Below are positions 1-9,000 of a DNA stretch of 24,163 nucleotides, in pieces. A model generated the notes under the pieces. It was given only the letters and a program-made list of their open reading frames with translations, was not told where the DNA came from and made no database searches. The DNA comes from Chara braunii. Its lineage: Eukaryota > Streptophyta > Charophyceae > Charales > Characeae. The stretch covers positions 2,878,685 through 2,902,847 of the forward strand of contig BFEA01000024.1 in NCBI GenBank assembly GCA_003427395.1, read 5' to 3'. The position numbers were made by a program, and so were the translations under genes. Within the stretch, counting starts at the first letter, position 1. Each line of letters starts with the position of its first letter.

Positions 1-31
<31 letters not shown>
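1..31. repeat. Poly-T tract at window edge
   Basis: The window opens with 31 uninterrupted T. On the minus strand this would be a 3' poly-A tail, as left by a LINE, a SINE or a retrocopied transcript whose body would lie to its right in window coordinates. I see no recognisable reverse transcriptase, tRNA-like A/B boxes or retrogene in the adjoining sequence. It may equally be a simple homopolymer, or the edge of a longer tract cut by the window. Confidence 0.8.
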
Positions 32-32
<1 letters not shown>

Positions 33-38
33 AGTCCG

Positions 39-61
39 CGTTCGGCCCGAACGGCCGAACG
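39..61. repeat. Perfect 9-bp inverted repeat
   Basis: The arms CGTTCGGCC and GGCCGAACG are exact reverse complements separated by five bases. The structure is GC-rich and would form a stable hairpin. It lies eight bases after the poly-T tract, so on the minus strand it would be a stem-loop just before a poly-A stretch. No function can be assigned. Confidence 0.8.
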
Positions 62-571
62 CCGGTAACCCTGTATATATATTGCTTCGACGTTGCAGCC
101 TGTAGTCGTGATTCCCGAATCTCCAAAGACCTTAGTACTCGGACTGTACCTTGACGTGGACCGGTCCTATTGGTGCCTGCCTCAGCAAAAGGGTGTGCCA
201 CAGGGCTTTCCATTGGTCCACGCAGGCTCGGCGCCCTGCTGTACAGCAGAGCACTACTGGCCTGTAGCCGTGGTAGCCGCCGGGTTCACCTTGGGATGCG
301 AAGGTGAAAAGACCGACGCTGTCATTTCTACTGCGCACCGATCGCGCCCTAGTCGGGTTATGGGTTCGGTACGTAGAGTCGTTGTTACTGTCGAATAGAA
401 AAAGGGCAAAACAAGAAAAAAGAGAAAGAAAAGCAGTGATGAGAAGAAAAAGGGAGGGGGGTTCAGTGTCAGATCCACGCGTAGATCTAGACCCTCGCTT
501 TAGTTTGAGGCGATTCAGTGACTCCTAACCGTGGCGTCGGTATGATTCCTTTTATTTCCTTACTTCGTTTC

Positions 572-572
<1 letters not shown>
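62..572. other. Unassigned sequence
   Basis: Several short overlapping frames are open here on both strands (for example 93-398 plus and 254-478 minus), but none shows a domain or coherent protein composition. The tract at 395-460 is purine-rich (AAG/GAA-like). Nothing else is supported. Confidence 0.5.
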
Positions 573-649
<77 letters not shown>

Positions 650-650
650 T
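573..650. repeat. (ATT)n microsatellite, about 26 units
   Basis: Roughly 78 bp of uninterrupted ATT/TTA trinucleotide. It gives a run of isoleucine codons in one frame, which is an artefact and not a protein. A pure tract of this length is typical of eukaryotic nuclear DNA and is likely to vary in length between individuals. Confidence 0.97.
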
Positions 651-3122
651 TGCTGATTTTTGGGCGCGGGTTTTCCTTTAGTCCCTGTCACTTCGCGGGA
701 AGGCAAACGGTTTGAAAATCGAGCGCGGCTGCAGTCTGGCCCAGACTGATTTGGCTTGTTATTTTTGCACCTATGGTTGGGAGGCTCGACTGGGCGCCGC
801 TCGGTAGGACCCTAAAACAGGGGCGACCCGCAGCCACATCGGTAAGAAGCTCATCACCCCCTATAGGAGGTCATGAACCCCCTCCTTGCCATCGGACACG
901 GGTACCCGAAAGGGATAGGCCAATGGTTCATTTTGGAGAAGGACGGCCGCTCGTCGATATCACGTTATGGGACCACCGCGACGGGTCTGACATCATGTAT
1001 TCAAAAGGAAAAAATGAGAAGGGATCGGTGGCCGACTGTGAAAAACCTGCATGAGTAGCGACCGTTGGAGTCCAGCTCCGCAACTTTCTTTCAGGTCTAA
1101 TTGTTTCTCGAGATTTGAAAAATAAATGTTTTTCGTCTCCTTTGCTATTTTATTTTATCTTATTAAATTACGAGTTGCAGATTTTCAAAATACTGAGAAG
1201 GTTATTTGAACCCGTTGTTTAGAATACAGGGTTCGTGAAGGGAAGTGACACTATAAAAAAAAAAGAGAGGCGAGTCTTTGATATAAAATACGTACTAATG
1301 AGCTGAGGCGCGAGAGCTAAGTAGTGAAGGGAGTGTGCGGTAACTCGCCTGCTTGCGCACGCTAGTACTCTAAGTGTTAAGGGAGGGGCTATTCTGGAGC
1401 TCGACGCCCTGGTGTCGTGTGTCGTCCAGAAGAGAGAGAGGTTCGACCATGGTGCGAAGTAGCGGACTGTATGGCTACAGGCCAAGATGCATCTAGTCCC
1501 TCTGCAGATGGGAAAGGATGTCGGGGGACGGACCGACCATGACTGCCATCTTGGACTACAGTTACGGCAGGCAGGAGTTGAAATGAAAATAAACATAGAA
1601 GGGGGGAGAGAAGAAGAAATGAGGGAGGATCCGGACCTGCAGATGACGATCACAGAGGCAAAAGATCGAGCGGAGAGGAGGTGCAAACGGGACAGGGTCA
1701 CGGATGAGATGAAACTGACCATCACGTACCTAGACGAGGGGACCTCCACGGACACAGTGGATCGGGAACAGCAACACCTGGATCGGGACACTGAGGTTGA
1801 GAGCGACGCCAGTGACCTGAACGCGGATACCCAGTCCTAGCATGGACTGGACCAGTGGAGACACGACCACCCACCTGCTGAGCCGGTTGAGAGCGGCTCG
1901 GAGGCCAACTCAAGGCGGCCGAAAGGCTAGGCCTGTGGGGACGCCTAAGAAAAACAAAGCTCGCGAAGGGTGTCTCAGATCCCGGGGCGAGCAGGCACAG
2001 TGATTGAGTCGAGAGGCGGTTACGCGCGTGCACAGGTTGCACGTGACAAGGCCTGAGGCAGTGCGAGGAGGTCAACGAAAGGGGAGACTGGGAGAGAGAG
2101 CGAGAGGCGAGCTTGCGGGGTGCAGGTGACGTCAACTATTGCCTCCACACTCCCGCTTTCTCCTTGTCTTCTGATCCGCTACATTGAGGGATATGGCAAT
2201 CAGCATGCTGCAAGAAGAGAAAAGGTGAGGTGATGACGGATTATAGGGGGGGGAACAGGCTAACGCGACTTAGGAGGACTTTAGTTGACGTCCCACTGTT
2301 CTTTCGGGGACGGAGCGTGGCATGGTGTTGGCATGCAGAGAAGAGCGGCGGGACAGTCGCGCCCAGAAGTCGAGCCGAGACTGAACCTGTACGCGTGTAC
2401 TGTCTGTACCTGGCGTGGCCTAGAGAGGTAGAAAGAGAGAGGGTCTTGGGTGCCTTAGTTGGCATGAGTTTGCCTAATACAGTTGACGTCCTGTTGTTAT
2501 TTCTGTATGCTCCTCCTAGTTGATTGTAGGCACGAAATGTTGTGGGGATACAAACTAAGGCGTGAAGAGGGGAGTTTTTGTTGACGTTTCCCATGTCTTC
2601 GCGTGCGTGAGGTGAAGAGAAGCTTGGAGATCACTGACCAGAGCGGGGACGAGAGACACAAAACCGTATTGATGCCTCGATTGGACCATGCAAGATCAGT
2701 GAGTCGATACACAGAGTTGCTAACTATCGCAGCTGAGCGAGGCGTATGCTAGCTAGAGAGGCAAGAAGAAGGTCAATACCCGTGCACAGTGGAGGTTGAT
2801 GACATCAGCCGTTTTGGGAATGCCCACGTGTTTGATAGAAAGGGTCACCGCAGTGATGTGCTAGTATCCGGAGGGCAGTGAAGCGGAAATGAGCGGGTAA
2901 TGAGGGTCTCTGGTATGTGCTAGGGTCCTTTCCTTGAAGCCCTGAACATAAATAACCAATTAGCGCCTTGATATTGCTCTGTCGGACCGAGTGCTCCCCA
3001 TGGTTATTTCTCCGCTCACATCACAGTCGCCCTGTGACTGCTCAGTGATTGCTGGCAAAAAGGGTGTGTGCGACGAACAAGAGTGTCTTGCTTCGCTGCT
3101 AATGTCAACATTTTCCCAGGAG
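651..3122. other. Unassigned region with short open frames
   Basis: About 2.5 kb without a recognisable gene. The longest frames are a minus-strand 190-codon frame (1219-1791) and a plus-strand 117-codon frame (1487-1840) that overlap on opposite strands. The plus one encodes an acidic, charged peptide, and neither has a known motif. Purine-rich GAGA-like stretches are common (1430-1440, 1590-1690, 2090-2105). A TGACGTCA palindrome lies at 2127-2134 and TTGACGTC-like words recur near 2285 and 2484. I could not tell a decayed transposon from plain intergenic DNA. Confidence 0.4.
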
Positions 3123-3152
3123 TACCCAACCAGAGTCTGATCTAGTTGGGTA
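3123..3152. repeat. Perfect 8-bp inverted repeat
   Basis: TACCCAAC at 3123-3130 pairs exactly with GTTGGGTA at 3145-3152 around a 14-nt spacer. It is one of many unrelated short perfect hairpins in the left half of the window. Confidence 0.7.
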
Positions 3153-3644
3153 ACCGTGATGGAAACGGCTTGATCAAGTTGCCGCTATACAGGTGCTTTT
3201 TGCCCTTACTCTGGTAATTTGAGTGGGAAATTGACGGTTGTAATGGAAGTGAATTCTCGTTGATTTGAGCTCCTTCGAAAGCGCTAGAGAGACACGTGGC
3301 CGTTCAAGAGGGAACGAACTCTGTCCGGTATCTAAGGTGATCGTGTGTGGGATTGATTATGGGATCGCGGATCAGTGCAGTATTATGACGTCAGGCAACC
3401 GATTCACTTGAGGCTAGCTCGAATAAGCTAAGTACAACGAGAGTTGATCGCCTTTCTTTTACTTTTTTTAGTTAAAGTCACGCTGGCTGACGTGTCATCA
3501 CACAAAAATAACGTGGGGTAAACACGAAAACACTGTGTATGAGGTCGCGATTAGTAATGAGTAGTACTGCGACTGTGCCCCTGTTGACTGTTTTCGTGTG
3601 TGACATAAAGAATGGGTCTATTCTCGGAGTGACATGGATTTTGA
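3153..3644. other. Unassigned sequence
   Basis: No open frame of note and no recognised motif apart from a second TGACGTCA palindrome at 3386-3393. Base composition is mixed and I see no repeat structure. Confidence 0.5.
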
Positions 3645-3660
3645 CTAAGGGCACCCTTAG
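3645..3660. repeat. Perfect 7-bp inverted repeat, 2-nt loop
   Basis: CTAAGGG is followed by CA and then CCCTTAG. The loop is too short for an RNA hairpin without losing a pair, so as DNA it is essentially a near-perfect palindrome. Confidence 0.75.
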
Positions 3661-4624
3661 AAAGGAGCAAACAAGTTGTCTGAAAGATGGGGAGCTAGTG
3701 AGTATTTAGAGTTTGATAAACCTCGAATAGTCGTATCGGTGACGTGACTCGCTTTCATAGGGATGCGTGAGGACAAACGTGAACCAACCTTAAGTATCGG
3801 TTATGCTAGAGTTGCTGAAAAGGGGACAGTGGCTGGGGGCATAGGAGAAAAAAGGAAGGTGAACTGCTTAAAGTAATGACAAACTGCTCACTGAGTATGA
3901 CTACTAAAAATAACTTTCTACATTGTAAGTAGCACTTACTCGTCAGATGACCTCAACGCCAATTGAGGAGAGTTTTCGGGGTTTGTTTGCTGCATATGTT
4001 AGCGGTTTCCTCCTGTGCAATTGTGATTCTTCGTGCTTACTCGGAAAGGATGGTCGAACTAAGAGTTTGAGTGAGTATGCCGAAGCGTTGTCAAGCGCAT
4101 CAGTCTGGCACCACACCAGGGCAGCACGGGACCCTCCAGGCCGCGTCACGTAGGAGTTGGTCTACACCTTCCGCGAAAATACACATGGAGCTTCCGCAAG
4201 CCGCTCCGGCCGAGTGCGCCAGCCATACCTCTCGCAAGCCCCTACGACATGATACGGCCTACTCGAGGCACGACTTACCTCCACCTTACGGGAGTTGTCA
4301 CCTCCCTTCCGTGGGCATATCACCGTCGAGCTACCAGTCCAGAGTACGAAAGCTGATCAGTTGCAATCGCAGAGGTGAGCCAGCCGAGGGCGTTTCTCGT
4401 TCGTTGAAACATAGGGGGTATGCGCGGTAATACTCCTCTATCGAGCCCGCACGTGAACCGTCAACTGGGGGAGCTAAAGTCCCAAGCGCGGCCCGTCGTC
4501 GGTCGACTAGGACGTATCCCACTCACCACGCATACACCGCACTACGAGCACAAACATAAAGCACACACACACACATCAAACAACGCGACAACACTCCTAG
4601 TCCCATAGTAGTCATCCCATAACT
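3661..4624. other. Unassigned region, GC-rich from about 4070
   Basis: A 119-codon plus frame (4071-4430) is open through the GC-rich part but encodes a low-information Ser/Pro/Arg-rich peptide with no motif, and its complement is also partly open. I do not call a gene. A (CA)7 run lies at 4562-4575. Confidence 0.4.
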
Positions 4625-4917
4625 TTTCCGACACGGAAATCGGATAGGCGTCGCGCGCAGGACTTCATATAAAACCGCACGGATACAGGGCTAACTCAGA
4701 TCGACTCGCAATGCAAGCGTACACAAGTAGTCGCAAATGACGACGTACTATGTAGTGCCCATAATCAAGCGGTACCTCGTGGATCCGAGTACCGCTTATG
4801 ACACTCAAGTGTCAGACTCGAAGTGGCGTGAGGGTCTAATCCCTCACGATATTGCACGGCTGAAGGAATAGTCGTGCAACCGCCGCGAGACCTCCGGCCT
4901 TTGGTCTGAGCGTCTCG
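4625..4917. repeat. Cluster of six successive hairpins
   Basis: Six inverted repeats follow one another. TTTCCG/CGGAAA is at 4625-4639. A 12-bp stem with one bulged C is at 4767-4797 (arms beginning AAGCGGTAC). TGACACT/AGTGTCA is at 4799-4814. CGTGAGGG/CCCTCACG is at 4827-4848. TTGCACG/CGTGCAA is at 4852-4879, extended inward by about three more pairs. CGAGAC/GTCTCG is at 4886-4917, with an inner GGCC/GGTC pairing. The last five are nearly contiguous, leaving few unpaired bases between them. The arms share no sequence. This could be a structured RNA, a chain of cruciform-prone DNA, or the product of template-switch mutation. Confidence 0.65.
4666..4755 (+). promoter_or_regulatory. TATA-like box with PBS-like word downstream
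   Basis: CATATAAAACC at 4666-4676 is identical over 11 bases to the TATA region of the probable LTR at 16461-16471. About 70 bases further on, AAATGACGACGT (from 4735) resembles the start of the primer-binding site at 16539 (AAATGACGCCGT), which lies 76 bases after its own TATA. The similarity does not continue clearly beyond the first dozen bases. It may be a remnant of a second related LTR end or chance. Confidence 0.25.
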
Positions 4918-5061
4918 GTAGGCAAGCCAAATAGGCTCTGCACGGGGACAGATTCCTTCCCTGCACAGTCTAGGGATTGGGATGTCCTGGACAAGAACCT
5001 TGAATCCCGGCCTACGACCAACGTTCGACTATAAAAATCTCTAAAAAGCAAAGGATAAAAG

Positions 5062-5075
5062 GGGATCCCTTTTTT
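5062..5075 (+). repeat. GGGATCCC palindrome followed by T-run
   Basis: An A-run and the palindrome GGGATCCC are followed directly by six T. This resembles a hairpin plus U-tract. In a eukaryotic context a T-run can stop RNA polymerase III, but no Pol III gene is visible upstream, so no function is claimed. Confidence 0.35.
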
Positions 5076-5079
5076 CTCT

Positions 5080-5482
5080 CAAACACATAATTTGTTTAAC
5101 CCTTACGCGTGGCCTCAGTAGGCTGCACGAAGCACTCAAGACATATATATTTATATATGTATATAAAGGGTTATTAATATAGGACGATCATTTTTCACGA
5201 TCACAGAGGGACTCCTCTCAACCATATATGTATGCGATCACAGTCAGCCACATCCAGAGTCTGAACCACAAACATACCTGCAATCACATCAAAGATCCAA
5301 CAAAAGTCAACGCATTATACGGGGTCAACTTCAACCATTCTCTGTCGTCATACCCCTTGCTTTAGCCATACAAACCCCAACCTTAGCACACCTTCCCAGC
5401 AATAAAATACACAGCAACTTTATTAAATGGCCATTCAATAAAGTCCGGGTAAAAACACAATGAAACATGTCAAACCACAGGG
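5080..5482. other. Unassigned AT-rich sequence
   Basis: Contains an AT-alternating stretch near 5142-5166 and no open frame. From here to about 7650 the sequence is AT-rich on the plus strand with few G runs, unlike the GC-rich block at 4070-4550. Confidence 0.5.
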
Positions 5483-5774
5483 CTCAAGCCTTTAGGTTGA
5501 GTGGCAAGAGTGGGTTGGAGTTGAATCGAAAACCAACGAATCGGCAACTGACTTGTTATCAGTGATAACAGAAGATGATCCTCAAGGGATCGAGTTGAAT
5601 CTAGTCCTGAACTTCAATCAAACGGTCAAGAGGACCTGTAACACATGACAGGTCAATGCCCCAGGCTAAACCTACAAGCCCATGGAGAACAATCTTCATA
5701 TCATGATCTTACCAAAATCATCCTAGTTAACTATATCTAAGCCTACCTTTAAGCAAGTGCCCAAAGAAAGGTAG
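5483..5774. repeat. Four dispersed short hairpins
   Basis: CTCAAGCC/GGTTGAG lies at 5483-5501 (one bulge, 4-nt loop). TGTTATCA/TGATAACA lies at 5554-5570 (1-nt spacer). GACCTGT/ACAGGTC lies at 5633-5654. CTACCTTT/AAAGGTAG lies at 5743-5774. All but the first are perfect, and they share no sequence. They precede the satellite array and extend the hairpin-rich zone that starts near 4625. Confidence 0.65.
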
Positions 5775-5837
5775 ACTCATGGCAAAATTTCCCCTATTCA
5801 GAGCGGATTACCAGAATCGTCACCTGTTAAAATATAA

Positions 5838-6402
5838 TTTATCTCCTTTAAACTAAGAAAATTTCGACAGCGCTTCCCGTAGGAAAAGTTTCTTTCCAAA
5901 AATTATACAACTCCAAATATGAAAGCAGAAATAATCTCTAACTCTGGAAAGTCAAATTTTGTCTAACTCCCTGAATTAGTAGAAATTTGGACAGCACTCC
6001 CTTTAGAAAGGGAGACTTCCCAGATTTATAGTAAGTCAGATACGAACTCGAAAGACAACTTGAGTTCAACTTAGACAGATTTAACTAACTTCTTAGTTTT
6101 GCAGAAATTTCACCATCACTCCCTTTAAAAAAATGTTTTTCCAAAATTTATACAAGGCTGAGTCCAGAATTAAAGAATAACTTTGACTTCTCAAAGTTCA
6201 ATTTTGTCTAACTCCCTGAATTAGCAAAACTTCGGACAGCATTCCCTTTAGAAATTGAGACTTTCCAGATTTTTACTAAGTCAGATATACAGAAAAGACA
6301 AGTTGAATTTTGACAAGTCAAAAGTTGACTAACTCCTTGAATTTGTAGAAATTTTGGCAGCGCTTCCCGTAGAGAAAGTAGCTTGTCAAGATTTATACAA
6401 AG
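5838..6402. repeat. Satellite of about 122 bp in a 245-bp dimer array
   Basis: About 4.6 tandem units are aligned by the segment G(A)CAGC(A/G)CT(T/C)CC at 5866, 5990, 6111, 6235 and 6357. Unit length is 122-124 bp. Units alternate. Type A (1, 3, 5) carries CCAAAATTATACAA-like sequence at 5896, 6141 and 6386, exactly 245 bp apart. Type B (2, 4) carries CAGATTTATAGTAAGTCAG-like sequence at 6021 and 6266, also 245 bp apart. Several units contain paired arms, for example CTCCCTTT/AAAGGGAG in unit 2, AACTTTGA/TCAAAGTT near 6180 and TTTTGAC/GTCAAAA near 6310. An outer AAATTTGG-CCAGATTT pairing (one wobble) encloses the unit 2 stem. A higher-order dimer points to amplification after the monomer had already diverged. 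Confidence 0.85.
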
Positions 6403-6689
6403 ATAAGTACAAAAAATGATCCAAAAAAATGCAAGAATTGACCTAAGTAAAAAAAATTACTACAGAAAATGCAGGAATTGAAACTAACTCCTATCGCTCT
6501 AGCACGTGGCGAGCAACTAAAGCAACTACCTATCAAACTGAAACGCAGACCACGTAGTCATCTCACTCAGCCACATGCAAGCCAAACCACACAGGTAAGT
6601 ACTCTCACCATCCCAAGCTCACCTGGGCAAACAATAATTCATGATCTTTCAGTAAATTTAACCCTCTTATACCCAGCTTACGTAAGGCA

Positions 6690-7579
6690 TAAAGTCAGGT
6701 CACCCAAACTTATGGAATGCGCCTAACTTAGCCATTGAATATACACAAAATAGGGGGCACAACTACCTCTCTCTTCTTTGGGAATATGACTATACCATTC
6801 TAGTCGCCCTGAACTTTTAAAATATTCAAGTTATATATACATGTCTTTCCCCTTGTCTTCTAGGGTTGCATATGACTGAACTAACTCAAGTTCGGTCTGC
6901 CTCTACTTACCATCAATTTTATTCTTAATTATACTCTCTTCAAGTTGTGATAGGCTATAGTCAGACCACCTAAACTTATAGAACAGTCTGATTAACTCAT
7001 TCTTTAATAGAATAATAATAAAGTATAGCCAAGTTGTAACCATTGGGTTCCAGCATGTGCAAGGCTTTGAGTCAGACCACCTGAACTTACAGAACAGTCT
7101 GGCTCTCTGCCTGATTAATTTTTTTCTGATCCATTCTGTGCGTGGCATTGGGCTAGATCACCTGAACTTACAAAACGATCTTCCCACTGTCGGGTTCATT
7201 TTCTCAGAACAAATACAAGAGGAGACCGAGTCACCTAAACTTATAGAACAGCTCAGACCTCCTCGTTTTGAAATAAAAGAAACTGAGAAAACCCCAGAAA
7301 CGAGGCAACCAAAAGCACCTAAACTTATAGAATGGCATTGGCCCCTGAAAATCAATCACAATCAAGCCCTCGCAAGTCAGAGCAGCCAGGTCAACTAAAC
7401 TTATAGAACAGCCTGACCCTCCACGCAAACCACAGCACTGGGTCTCCCCAAACTTATGGGGACTTCCCAGCCTCGAGAGCAATCAGGCCCCCTAAACTTA
7501 TAGAAAGGTCTGACGCTCCAATCAAAACCAAGATAAACAAAGCACTGGGTCTCCCCAAACTCATGGGGACCTCCCAGCC
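6690..7579. repeat. Ten-copy hairpin repeat family, constant AACTTA loop
   Basis: Ten related elements have the loop AACTTA (AACTCA in the last) starting at 6707, 6973, 7084, 7165, 7238, 7322, 7398, 7451, 7495 and 7558. Most share the frame CAC-CTA-AACTTA-TAG-AACA between outer arms. The inner stem is CTA/TAG in five copies, CCA/TGG in copy 1, CTG/CAG in copy 3 and CCCCA/TGGGG in copies 8 and 10; copy 4 has CTG/CAA, one pair lost. Outer arms differ yet pair within each copy: TAGTCAGAC/GTCTGATTA (2), GAGTCAGAC/GTCTGGCTC (3), AGAT/ATCT plus GGG/CCC (4), GAGT/GCTC plus GAGGAG/CTCCTC (5), CAGGT/GCCTG (7), CTGGG/CCCAG (8, 10) and TCAGGCC/GGTCTGA plus GAGC/GCTC (9). Outer pairing is weak in copies 1 and 6. 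Copies 7-8 and 9-10 are a tandem duplication of a two-hairpin unit. Open frames crossing this zone simply reflect the repeat in different frames. Confidence 0.85.
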
Positions 7580-9000
7580 TTAATGACCCAGTCAGACCCT
7601 CAATCAAAACAACCCTCTGTTCTGCCTTCCCCAGATGCAATTCTTTTTAGCAATCTGATTCCATATAATCAATAAAGTTGAAACAGAGATTGAGCAAACA
7701 TTCCTTTACTTAATCTAGTTCAAGTCCTCAAAGTCAAACAAAAGTCAAAGTAGGGTTGCACACCATATACTCAGTCAAACATGCAATGGGTAGTACAGAT
7801 AGGGGCTATAACTCGGGTTTATAGAGGAAAAGCAATGGTTACCTGTCAGTTCCCTGCTTCCACAACTCCTCCTGAGTTCCGGCAGAGCTCCCGCAATTGG
7901 TGGGTTGACTACCCACAGAGCCTTCCTGCGGTCCTACGGGTTGCAATCCCGCCTGCCGCCTTCCTCTCAGAACCAGTAGACTAGACTTAGAGTAAGAAAG
8001 ACAGAAATAGGGGTTTTAGACGCTCGAGATACAGGGGAGGGACAACTCAACTCGCAGGAGAGGGCCTTGTAATCTCAATACGTCTGAGGTCCCCGCAATG
8101 GCGGCCAGATCGAGCAGCCGCTAGTCAATCCGAATTCAAACTGCCAATAGTTGACCCCCTAACGACTCTCCAAATCACTACAACACCTCCACTGTTGACT
8201 TCTAGATGGTCCTCCCACTTGCAGGAGGGTCCCCCTTCCCAATGACTTAGCCTTTCCGCCCAGTTCGCCACGCAAATGCTTTATCTATGGGTAAACTTGC
8301 ACCCACGTGACTTGTCCTTAACCACTCTATGCCGCAGGACGAGCAGCACCTCGGCTAGTAGCTAAGCCTGTACCTTCGCAGTCGGTCTGCTGCTCTCTCG
8401 GCCAATAGGATCAGTGTGTCAGTCGATGGTTAACATTATAGCTTTATTCTGCTTGTCAACTACCCCCTCACTTGATAGGGTGGGCAGCATACGGCTAGTC
8501 AAAAATAGGCGCGCGGTTGTACAACTCCCCCGCTCTATCCGACCGAACAACTCGTTGTAACCTTGCAGCTCGCCTCCCTCCTTTGTCGTCTTTACCTGCA
8601 ACTAGCTCGACTAGGCGGGATAAGTAGTCCACCGGCCTACAGCTATGCTTGTAGCTCCGCAGCTAGCCCCCAGTTGCTCTGTTCGGTACAACGAGCCGCT
8701 TCCTGGTCAATAGGTAAGTCTTCGCCCCCCTACATCACAGTCCCTCAGAGGTCAAAATCTTGTCTCGTTCAGACCCTGTATCCAATACTGCACCCTCGTG
8801 ACTCATCCGTGGCTCACAGTGTACTGCATACCATGTTCTCTTTCAAACGCACATAACTCCACGGCCTAGCTCTTTATACTGCAGATGAAACTCCTCATTT
8901 GGCAACAGTTGGATCGGCTTCTGCTGCAGCTTCTACCCTTGCATGTCCTCCAAAACACTTCTCTACGAGAAAATCTGGCAGAACGACTCTTAACGGGGCT
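7580..9000. other. Unassigned sequence
   Basis: Contains one small perfect hairpin, GTGGGT/ACCCAC at 7900-7916, and otherwise only short frames without motifs. The zone from about 7850 to 8850 is richer in C on the plus strand. I see no coding, RNA or transposon signal. Confidence 0.5.

Noticed and set aside
518-715. 65-codon frame with a long isoleucine run
   Set aside because: The frame exists only because the (ATT)n microsatellite has no stops in that register.
1219-1791. 190-codon minus-strand frame
   Set aside because: Ser/Arg/Cys-rich composition without any motif, overlapped by an open plus-strand frame; likely open by composition.
2127-3393. TGACGTCA palindromes as bZIP/CRE regulatory sites
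   Set aside because: Only two 8-bp matches (2127-2134, 3386-3393) more than 1 kb apart with no promoter or gene nearby; chance is adequate.
4562-4575. (CA)7 microsatellite
   Set aside because: Too short to be informative as a feature.
6690-7579. CRISPR-like array
   Set aside because: Spacing is irregular, the repeats themselves vary in their stems, and the context is eukaryotic with no cas genes.
7057-7640. Frames with repeated peptides such as FYKFR and PKLIE on both strands
   Set aside because: The repetition is that of the DNA hairpin family, appears in several frames on both strands, and shows no coding constraint.
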